From: Bactrocera neohumeralis
Lineage: Eukaryota > Arthropoda > Insecta > Diptera > Tephritidae
Direction of reading: 5' to 3'
NCBI RefSeq assembly: GCF_024586455.1
Contig: NC_065922.1
Location: 36,204,089-36,268,088, forward strand
Length of the DNA: 64,000 nt
Made by a program: the position numbers and the translations under genes. The notes below the pieces were generated by a model, which was not told the DNA's origin, made no database searches, and worked only from the letters and a program-made list of their open reading frames with translations. Every line of letters begins with the position of its first letter. Position 1 is the stretch's first letter. Of this stretch, positions 49,920 through 59,862 are shown piece after piece.

Positions 49920-51470
49920 ATGTTGATGACAGTCACGTAATTGATAAGAGATTTTAATTTTAATTTTTTACTACAACATCTAGCGTTGCTTGTTATAGTT
50001 GTGTTTTAGAAATGGAAACACGTCATTATCGCTTTAATTTCTTGTTCAAAACAGAAATTTGGAAAAGCACGCAATCACATATGTATGTATGCTTATACCG
50101 TAGGAATATAGTATGTATAGACAACCACAATTACGGAAACTATTGTATACAAAATCCCGCCAGACTATGTAAAAGTCAAGTAAATATTTACATATTTGTG
50201 TAGTTCATTCATTGTTGAGTATTTGCCGCTTCATCACTAAGATAACATGGCTTTAACAATCTACATTTGGGTTTCTAGAATTTGGAATCTCTTTTCCTCT
50301 CATTGAATATTAAACAAATATTGGAAAACAGTTGAATATGCTTGTCGTTAAAAATTAATTGTGATCTCTAATATGTTAATACTTTTTTTATTTAATATTG
50401 GATTTGTCTATATATGTATGTATGTATGCCCATCTTATTTTGCCACATTCAATCAGCAGCGCCTAAATATATGCAACATTGTGCGATTAGTATTGCATGC
50501 CGCATGTCCGGTTCTCTGTTTATATGGTATACATATTTACTGCCATATTTAAAAAATTGGAAATTAAAAAACCAAAAACCTGGATATTTGAACTTTTCAC
50601 ATTAATTTTAAGGTTACGTCGAAAAGGAGTTTATACAAATGTTATAGACTTTGCCATTATCTACAAAATTGTAATACAACTTTTTCCCAAAGGGTTCGTA
50701 GTTTTGCCGTAAATTGAAATATAAGGCAACCGTAAGAGGACCTTCGATAAAAGTTCTCTGGCGGTGGGGGAGATTTTACTGTTTAAAATAACCTTAATAC
50801 AAAAAACAAAAATAATTATTATTACTATAGATAAATACCGGTAATGATTGAAGGATTTGTCAAAAATTTGATATTAAACAATATGGTGATTCCCAAAAAC
50901 ATTTTGTTTCTGTTTTTTTGCGAAAAAATACTCTTTAGAGTGGCTTAAAAATTTTAAATTATTATCTTTTCGACTTAAGGAAGTATTTTTGATTCTAGAT
51001 GAACCAATAGTGAGTAATGTTGTCCTCGACAATGCTGAACGCGATGGAAGATCAGGTTACAATGGCTGAGTTTTCGGAACTTTTAAATACAATTTCACAA
51101 AATATTTTATTAAATATGATATTTTGATAGACTGAACTGTTTAATTAAAATATATGTTTGTACATATGTATAAAATATCCGAAAAAATACACTTTTTAAT
51201 TTCTGAAACTCACCTAACACCTTAAAAGGATATCAAGTTATCTCCTAACCTGCCGATTTACGTAGCATATTTGTTGTGGATTATAAAATATGCAAATTAT
51301 AAAAATATTAACTGCATACACTCCACGAAAGCTCTTTTCAATTTGCAAACAGCGAAAAAGCTCACCAAAGGAAATCAATAAGGAACAGCAAGGTTGCGTG
51401 CGCAGCTTACAAATTTATGGGTACACACCTGAAAGGAGTCTCATATCAAAATTGGTGAGAAAACACTTAC
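49920..51470. other. Intergenic, no gene seen
   Basis: AT-rich with no coding pattern on either strand. The part around 50870-51000 (CGAAAAAATACTCTTTAGAG, GGCTTAAAAATTTTAAATTA) resembles, inverted, repeat sequence near 56215-56290. Confidence 0.35.
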
Positions 51471-51797
51471 CGTATATTAGAAATCACTGCGCATCCAATG
51501 CTGTCGTTTGCTTTTTCTTTATTTTTCAATAACACTAATAACTTTCTAAGCTCTCCATTTTGCAAACGCACGGCGACCACTCACTACACTTACACTTACA
51601 CACTTTCCTAACGAACCTATAATTGCACACTTTTCCAACAAATCTATAGGAAAACACTGCACTCTCATTTATTTCACTTATCTACACACTACCGATCACT
51701 TAATTTACGAATTTGAAACAAAAACTTTTATATTTTTCGCTATTTGCCACAATAATCAAATTTCATCACACGCGCACGGAATTTTATACGGAACTGA
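51471..51797 (-). other. Candidate non-coding first exon on the minus strand
   Basis: On the minus strand an initiator-like TCAGTT (51797-51792) matches the fly Inr consensus. About 325 bases downstream is a strong donor CG|GTAAGTG (GT at 51470-51469). The intervening sequence has no coding pattern, as expected of a leader. No joined coding exon was identified further left, so it may belong to a non-coding RNA or to a gene whose body lies far away. Confidence 0.35.
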
Positions 51798-53434
51798 CTA
51801 AATGGCGGCGGATCATGTCAAAGCACAGCGTTGCACTTCCCATGGGAAACTGGAAATTATTCCATTCACTATGAGAAGTGAATTATTTTGCAACTTTAGT
51901 GAGAGCGTAAATATGAAAACTAGGTGGCGCTGGAATTAAATTATTATCAAAATATAATAAACGATTTATCAAGTTTCCATTATATTTATTTATATTTTGA
52001 AATAAAATTATATATGTATATACAAGACTTTCAGTTAGAATTGTGAAATTGTGTGCTTAAGAAACTCGTAAAAACTTTAACCGAAATTTCTGGTAGCGCT
52101 GTTGGATAATTAAACGGTTATTTAACCGATGCGGTAACAATTTAATATTTAAATATATAAAATATTTGTAAATTTAAATTTTATTTTTCATGAAAAAAAG
52201 TTATTTTACCACTTCACTGTGAATGGAATAAGTCAAACAGTTTGACAGTAAATACAGCTCTGCGCATTGGAAACTTTCCGGCGCCACTTTGCAGCTTGAG
52301 GCAGTTCTGAAACTATTTCCCCGCTGTGTATATTGAAATGCGTGAAAAAGTGAAAATCCTAAAACATATTAGTAAAAATTTTAATTTTTGTGCAAATTTA
52401 AGTGTTGTGCTACTGTTAATTTGTAATTTAAGCAGTTGTGGCATTTTTCACTCGGTTTTTCGGGAATCAAAGAAAGTGCGTTCATGTCATCGCGGTAAAA
52501 AGTATGCGCGAGAGGTTAACTCGCGAGAATCCCTTAAATAAATGTGTTACAGCGTTGTAAACCTTTTCATGGAGCAATTTATTCCTAACTCACAGTGAAG
52601 TAAGTTTTTAAAGAGAATTTTTTATATTACAAATTACTTACAAATGACAGAAAGGAGTGTATAAGAAGCGCCAGTTGAAATCTATTGCGACAGTGCTTTA
52701 TTGTTGCCTAATACAGCACACAATTCTATTGTTGTTGTTGGTAGTTAAATTAATGGATTTTATGTGAAGCTTCAATAAACTAGCAATTTAATTGAGGCTT
52801 CCACATGCTACAGGAATAATGTGTGCATTTATTAGGCTGTTGTTGTGAAAGCCATTCCTGTCAGCTACAATTGTACTGTTTTCACTATTCCCACTTAAGT
52901 ATATGTAAACAGTAAATTCCAAAAACAACAGTTTGAGAGCCAGAGTGATTTAATTGAGTTTAAATTTATATAAACGGTTAGCTGTACATATGTTCAGTAT
53001 TTATTTGAAGAAAAATGGCAATTTTAAATATTCACTGAACCCCTTTATATCTAATATAAAGATTTTCGAACTTCCCGGTGACTTTATACTGGATAAATCG
53101 GCCAATATTTGAATTATCTTCAATGCAAATTACAGAACATGTTTTCCTCATAACATTTGTGCCTAAAATAGATAAATTTGAGCGAAAACTTGACCTAACC
53201 CCTATATAACTATTTCCAGGGTTTTCGAACATCCTGCTGACTTTGCTCCATATGATTGGTGATAGTATGTGAGGTACCATAATTTAGTATGTGGCATGGT
53301 AATAATTAATAAATCGGAAAATAATTCTCTGAAAATCTCCAGTTGGAGAGTATAAAATATTGTCGTTACACCACCCAGTTGGAGAGAACTTAGCCCTTTA
53401 TTATTTGTTTATATTTTTATTAAAAAAAGCATAA
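51798..53434. other. Upstream region of the SLC10 gene, with a possible leader exon ending at 52599
   Basis: The stretch 52250-52599 on the plus strand is less AT-rich and ends in a good donor (CAGTGAA|GTAAGT at 52600). It could be a 5' UTR exon of the transporter gene. The 71-codon frame inside it (52326-52541) lacks any family resemblance. The rest is AT-rich without genes. Confidence 0.3.
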
Positions 53435-53672
53435 TTATTCTAGACTTAGAGAAATATATATTTTTATATTTTCAAAGTTTAACTATTCAAGAATATTATG
53501 TCTTCAGGAGGATTTTTCAAAAGACACATTATTTTCGAAAAAATTTGCTGACCCAACATGTAAACTGGTTCGGCCGGCACTAATCAAAGAAAAGACGCGA
53601 TTTTCTCGAGGCTGTCTTTTTCAAAATATATTAGAAATGCATGCCTTCAGAGTAGAATATCCCCTTAAAATA
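53435..53672. repeat. Relative of the 26737 inverted-repeat element
   Basis: Contains TTTGCTGACCCAACATG and TAAACTGGTTCGG, parallel to TTTGCTGACCCGGCATCC near 26860. It ends in AGAGTAGAATATCCCCTTAA, the counterpart of the right end at 27926-27945. Confidence 0.6.
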
Positions 53673-54761
53673 ATTTCAAAACACCTTTTAATCATCACCT
53701 AACCCCAAGCGTTCAAGGGCGAGTGAAGTGTGCGTGAGTTATTGCTCTTCATCTAATCATATTTATTGTTCTATTTTTGTGTCATACACCTCACTTCATA
53801 TACTATTTGCCGATCTTAAAGAGCATAAAGAGATAAAAGTCTTATCTGAGAAACCGGCTACAACAAAAACGTGTACAAAAAATAGATTCTGTGTTATCGC
53901 AGTTGCGTGACGAAGGTGTAGCTACTTTTAAACTAGAGCAGCTAATAGTTTTCAGTGTTCATAAAATATTAATGGCGACGGAATGTTCAATAATATTTAG
54001 TCCAATTGTGCTGTACTCACTCGGTGACGACACAAATACTCGCAAGACCTTCATTCGCATTTTACTGCTGCTACTTGCCGGTCGACGGAGGTTTGAGCAA
54101 AAGAGCATGAAAGCATGCCTGGAGCAGACGGACACGAGTTCAATTTTTGAGTGTGATTTCGTGACTTTTGTACTTTTTTTTTTTTAACTGGAGAACTCGC
54201 ACGCAATCCGGGCTCAGTGTAGCGGCACAAGCGCTCAATGTTTGTTTTCACTAAATTACTGGTGTCGCGACTTTAGCTTGGCTTCGTCGGTGTTTGCACA
54301 CATTTTCGTTGCGTTTCGTGTTTTTCGGCATTTTGTGTTGTGATTTAATTTCTTTCACTTTACCTATACGCGACTTATTGTATTTACTTTCTCTTGTGTA
54401 AATTTTGAAATTGTCTTGAAGTTCTCGTAGAAGTGTTAGGAAATGTAAAGAAATATAAAAAATAAGTACTATATCTACAAGTTATCCACTCAACGTCTGA
54501 ATTGTGTGATAAGCAGTGTGTACTTAAAGATACTTATAGTATATGTATGTATGTGTGATTCTACACGTCCCCACACACCACCAACTGAAATCTTTAACAA
54601 CTTTTTAGTGTAACAATTGGCGAATTAGTGAGCGTTTTGATTGTTTTTGTGTTGTTAGCGCTTACATATACGTATACATGCACATATGTATGATTGTACA
54701 TACTATGTATATAGCTTAAACCTCTTTAAATCACCTGTTGAATTATCAAATTGCGCAAAAG
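53673..54761. other. Probable promoter and 5' UTR region of the SLC10 gene
   Basis: Unique-looking sequence with no convincing protein. The stretch 54270-54400 (T-rich with CG and GTG steps) resembles a fly 5' leader, but no single transcription start can be fixed. Confidence 0.35.
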
Positions 54762-57700
54762 ATGTATTCCCATACAATATTGTTTTGTGGCACTTTTCTC
54801 GCTGCAATTTCCACATTCGCTACAACAACAACAGTCAACACAGCAGTGCAACAAGTTACACCATACAAATTGGGCGCGGAGAGCAAGCGCGACTTGAGGG
54901 CAGCCGCCCCCAGCTGGCATGCTAAATTCACTCCCCAACAACTGCAATTGCATATGGGTACGAGTGGCGAGGTGTTGTTGGAACTCACAGGTACGAGTGT
55001 GTTTATGGATATACATATATTATACGCTTTATAATAGAGAATGAGTGAATTACGGCGGTTATGTGATAGCCATAAAAAAAAATTATAATTGTTTATAATC
55101 AAAAGCGAATATTATAAAAACAAAAAACAAAATAACAGTAATTATGGCTTTTGTTCTTATAAATACACATGTAAATATTTAAAAAAGCAACAGCAAATAA
55201 ATGACTTCAGTTTTGTAGGCTTAGATAGGCCTCACCTTAGATTTTGAGATTTTAGCAGTTATCTTTCGAACACGTACATTTCTTATCAAGCCCTTTCTAT
55301 AGTGAAAAGAGAGTGGAGCTAATTCCAGCATGATAACTCGCTTATTTAGATTCGTTAACTTATTATTAATTGCTTAATGACCGCAGAAAAGCTGAAGGTC
55401 GAAGGGGAAATTCTGCTTTAAAGGGTTAAACCCGCATGTAAATTTCAAAACATCGAATTTTTATAAAATTCTTCGAAAACTTCATGTTGATCCGGCAATT
55501 AGTTTCGGATATATGAACGTATTTGTAAGGTTTTTTAACTTGGTGTAAATGGCTCCCAAAATATGGTTAGTCGAAAATGTCTCTTCGTATTTCCAGTCAA
55601 ATTTAGACTTATTTTTTTATATTTATAATAATAAATAAATAAACAAATATTTACCTTTTTGGTCGACCACTTTTTGCCATTTTCCGCTAGAGACATTATT
55701 CCATCAGTGCAAAACTTTCATCAGTGTTAATCGAAATTTCGAAATTTTGAGCGAACCATTGTTGTGCTACACGAACTGATACAGCATCGTCTCCGTAAAC
55801 TTCACAAATTTCATTGGTGGTTTGCGTGGCATTCTTCCTTTTTTTATACAAAATTTTCAAAATATAGCGAATTTCTTCATTATTTTCACTCATTTTTGAA
55901 CAGCTGTAATTTTTTTTTGACATCCCCGAATTTTTTTTCGGGTTAAATGAGGCTTAAAATCTCACGTTTCTAACACTATATGGTATGACACAATGTGATT
56001 GGTAGCACTGGAGATATACGACTACAACGACATATGTACATATATTGACAAAATACGAAAAGACTTTTTCGACTACCCAATATTGAACCCGTTTTCCAGA
56101 GTCGGTGAGAAAATTTCACTGAAACTGCGGTGTCGACCCTTGAAATTTTCTCTTATAGCGTTCTCCGATACGGCTGAAGTGTTTGGCTTTCAGTTTTCAC
56201 AAGATTTTTGATAATTTAAAATTTTAAGCCACTCTGAAGTGTAAATTTTTTCACAAAAAGCTACTTTTTTTAGCCACAATTTTTTCAAAAATCAAATTTT
56301 TATGTGTGCTCATCTATTGTAATAATACAGTTTTTGGTAAATAGAAAAAGTTTACTCACAGTCAGACACCATTTCTCGGAGGTCCTGCTTGAGATCGGAG
56401 TCTACTGTAGAGAGCTCTCCATCAACTTTAGTTGCAGACTACTGTAGCGTCCTTTAAGCGAAGGTGGCTGCTATCAAGGCAGCAGTAGATGTACTGCTCC
56501 GAAGTGCAGCTTCATACAGAGAGGTGTACATTCATTCCGATAGCCGAGCGGCTTTACTGACAGTGCGCTCAAAACTAGTCAAGGAGTGCATGAACTCTTA
56601 AGCAATAGCTTAAAGCTTCTTCCATATTAGACTCGCATGGATGCCCGGTCACAACGGAAGCGCTGGAAACTGTGAAGCCTTAGATTATTTTCAAATTTCA
56701 TTCGCTTATAAGCGATTGGTTTTCTGATACCTTTGCGTTCTGGCTTTGGAACTTTGGACCGCCAGTGAGCTCAACAAAGAGCTGGTCAACAACCAGAACT
56801 AGTGCAACTGCGTGATCCCTCCGGCCCAGTCCTCTTCTGGTAAGAGAACCTCCGAACTACTAGCTCAATTTCGCCACAATTATGGCTATTCTGACTGGAC
56901 AATAAGCTCATAAGCGGTGTGGCTAAATATTCTGTTGGACGCTCTTTGCCATGATGGAGTATAGAGGAAGGCGAGGTGGAATCAATTTGTCACGCCCTTC
57001 TCTGTTGCCTGACTGTAACCAGATTAAGACTGAAATATATCGGTGGACACATCTTCGGCGAATCTAGCGAAGTTGCTAGGATTGATATTAGCCGCCTCAA
57101 TAAATTTGTGGAAAGCTCAAAACGTTTCGTCGATCTATGAGGATCTGGTGATCCACCTTTAGTAGTTTACGGATAACACAAAGAACGAATATCTGTCCAG
57201 GTCAGATTTATCGATATTGAATCAACCCTGCGATCTCACCTAATCTAAACTATTTAGTCATTAAAAAAAACTGTGATATTGAAGAAATTTGTAAAACCTA
57301 CCGACAAAATTTCAATACAATAACATTATTACCGTAAACCGTTAATTTGTCTTCTACTATAGACCGAAGAATTGCCAACACCATTCATTAACCATTACTC
57401 TCTTACATCTACCTTTACAGATCTACCAACGGATGCCTCATTTGAGGTTTTAAGTGAAAATCCACATCTTGCCAGTGTGGAACATCTCATACCCGCTGAT
57501 GTTATAAGTCCCACCACACACACTTGGCGCGGCAACGTCACCATCGATGCGCTCTTCCTCGGCTCTACCAAAGTCTATGTGCGTCGCGTCAATAGCAGCG
57601 AACGCGCAGAAGACGCACTCGATTTGACGATTATACGACGTACGCGTATCATCGATCACATATTCACCGGCTCCGTGGCGCTGCTCGTCTCATTGTTGTA

Positions 57701-58627
57701 TATAAATTTCGGCGCTGCTTTGGATGTAACGGTGCTGCGCGCTTTGTTGACACGACCATTGGCGCCCATTATTGGCTTTCTCACGCAATTCATTATTATG
57801 CCACTGCTCGGCTATGGTTTGGGTGTGCTCATCTTTCCGGACTCACCAGAATTACAGTTGGGTCTCTTCTTTACGGGCGTCTCGCCGAGTGGTGGCGCAT
57901 CAAACATATGGGCCGTCATCTTGGGTGGTAATATTAATCTTTCCGTGCTGATGACAACGATCAGCAATTTTGCCGCTTTCGGCATGATGCCACTGTGGAT
58001 CTTTACGCTCGGTCAGCTGATTTTCGATCGTGCAAACATAACTGTGCCTTATGAAAACATCGCCACGTTCGCGGTATCGCTGGTCGTGCCGCTCGCCATC
58101 GGTTTGGCCATACAACGTTGGTCGCCACGCCTGACACGCATACTGGTGCGTCTACTCAAACCGATTTCCACCTGCCTCATACTGTTTATTATCATTTTTG
58201 CTATCATCACAAATCTCTACTTGTTTGAGTTGTTCTCCTGGCAGGTAAGTTGCGATTTTGAAACAATTAGCTTTAACTCCAATTGCTTCTTGAAATTTTG
58301 TAGATCATTGTAGCCGGTTTAGCGTTGCCTTGGGCGGGCTACATATTGGCTTGGTGCGCGGCGAAGGCTTTGCGTCGAAATTCCGTTGATTCGTTAACCA
58401 TTGCCATCGAGACGGGCATCCAAAACACCGGCATAGCGATATTCCTGCTGCGTTTCAGTCTGCCACAACCAGAAGCCGATCTCACCACAGTCATACCCGT
58501 CTCCGTGGCTATATTAACGCCAATTCCACTGCTGGGCTTATATATTTACAAGCGTTGTGCCGAACGTGGCATCCGGGAGGGCGTGCCAGAGACGCAACCA
58601 ACCAATACACCTACACATAGATATTAG
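54762..58627 (+). CDS. SLC10-family transporter (bile acid:sodium symporter-like, P3 type)
   Basis: Exons: 54762-54990, 57421-58244 and 58304-58627, with GT-AG introns and matching phases, giving 458 residues. Residues 1-27 look like a cleavable signal peptide (MYSHTILFCGTFLAAISTFA). A luminal or extracellular domain follows to about 155, with possible glycosylation at N115 and N134. Multiple membrane segments begin near 157. SPSGGASNIW (231-240) and SVLMTTISNFA match the conserved SLC10 stretch. ETGIQNTGIA (387-396) matches the conserved ETG-QN block that helps form the sodium sites. The long N-terminal domain before the membrane part is typical of the SLC10A3 (P3) branch. Substrate is unknown, so calling it a bile acid carrier would be over-reading. 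The frame at 57372 begins upstream of the acceptor and is not a start. Intron 1 (54991-57420) is filled with transposon relics. Confidence 0.93.
55435..55563. repeat. Left half of a repeat split by a mariner
   Basis: Carries the GTTGATCCGGCAATTAGTTT core (55480) and is interrupted by the mariner at 55564. It continues at 56080. Confidence 0.6.
55564..56079 (-). mobile_element. Internally deleted mariner copy nested in an older repeat
   Basis: Inverted terminal repeats lie at 55564-55592 and 56051-56079. The minus strand reads MSENNEEIRYILKILYKK, NATQTTNEICEVYGDDAVSV and AQQWF, i.e. the N-terminal helix-turn-helix region. It then jumps directly to the C-terminal end. Same family and nearly the same deletion junction as 14684-15156. 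Confidence 0.85.
56080..56400. repeat. Right half of the split repeat
   Basis: Starts at CAGAGTCGGTGAGAAAATTT (56097), which matches CAGAGTCGGTGAGGAAAATT at 59265 in an uninterrupted copy. Confidence 0.6.
56401..57215 (+). mobile_element. Non-LTR retrotransposon relic: RNase H and knuckle tail
   Basis: The plus strand reads KVAAIKAAVDVLLRSAAS, then YREVYIHSDSRAALLTVRSK and IRLAWMPGHNGSAGNCEA. This is an RNase H domain with the HSDS and PGH motifs. It is followed by EEGEVESICHALLCCLTVTR, LRLKYIGG and LNKFVESSKRFVDL, the tail of jockey/R1-group elements. Frameshifts and in-frame stops (for example after KECMNS) break it. It lies in the transporter intron in the sense orientation. Confidence 0.85.
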
Positions 58628-59862
58628 TCGTTTATATTCATCGGATATTTGAAGCTGTCGTTCCTATTTATTTACTCATTCTCCAGTTCGTTCTTCGCCT
58701 GGCTTGAATTACTTCAGAAAATGTTTGTTTTACCAGTCTTTTTATGTTATGTTAACTTCAGCTGAAAGTGTGCAATATTTTTGAGATGATCAAATTGAAA
58801 GGACGAGAAATATTTACTGCTTGTTTTGGGTTTCGTGCTGCGAAAAATATAATGTTTTCGTGTTAACTGTTTTTGAAAAATATCAATTTTCCTTCAAAAT
58901 AATATTTTAATTTTATATTACGGTATTTTGTACATATGTTATTATTATTTTATTAAAAAAGAAACATCACGCGCTTTTTATTTAAGTTTAAATGTTTTAC
59001 TTCAACTTTACGTTCTTTCAACAGCAGCCTAAATGTAGGCAACAACTTTTTTCGTTAAAAAAAATCGATCGTTTAGTTAGGACTATGTTTACTTAAGAAG
59101 TTATATCTACTATTGAATTTCAAAAAATCGAATTTGGAGAATGGAGAATATTACCAGAAAAGTTGAAGTCGATCCGGGAAATAGTTACCGAGACAGAGAC
59201 TTTTAAAATTTAGTGTAGCCTGATCCCAAAACTTTAAGTGCGTTTTTCTCCAAAACCTTTATTCAGAGTCGGTGAGGAAAATTTGTCCGTAACGAGTAGC
59301 TGAACCGATGGAGTTGAAATTTTCACTCGACCCTCTATATATATTTGTCAGCTAATGATCGAAGGAATAAGATTTTTTATACTAATTTTGATTTTTTAAG
59401 CCATTTTGAGGTGTATTTTTTTATCATAATATCCGAAAAGATATTTTTTTCGAGGCATTAGATGGTTTTCTGAACTTATGATTGGACAGAAAGTATAGTT
59501 TTAAGCGCAGCGCTTCTAATATTTCACCGAAGTTATAAGCATCAATTTTATCTCTAAGCGACAATCCGTACTGAAGTTTATCACTTTTTTATGTCTTATA
59601 TAAATGTTGTTTAATAATGCTTTTTGAGTCAAATTAGAGGAGTTGGCAACTTGTCTCCTAAATGTAGGCAGTATTTTATAATATTTTATTACTAATTTTT
59701 GTCTTTTTTTTTAAGTATAACCCACGGCGACTGATTTTACGCATACGCAGTGTATTTGTGCAATAAATATTTATATTTGAATATAAAAAAAAAATTATCA
59801 ACTTCGCACTGATAACAAGCATTATTTTTTCTTTTATGCTACTTTTCCAAATTCACTGAATT
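58628..59862. other. Tail-to-tail 3' region between the SLC10 and APC1 genes
   Basis: Plus-strand AATAAA lies at 59762-59767. A minus-strand AATAAA (TTTATT at 59685-59690) also occurs, so the two transcripts may overlap. A repeat copy occupies about 59100-59420. Confidence 0.45.
59100..59420. repeat. Uninterrupted copy of the 'GATCCGG...AGAGTCGGTGAG' repeat
   Basis: Holds both GTCGATCCGGGAAATAG (59168) and CAGAGTCGGTGAGG (59265) in one piece. These are the two blocks separated by the mariner in the 55435-56400 copy. Confidence 0.6.

Noticed and set aside
57372..58313. A 313-codon transporter gene starting at 57372
   Set aside because: The acceptor at 57420 lies inside it. Phase and protein continuity join it to the signal-peptide exon at 54762 and the last exon at 58304.
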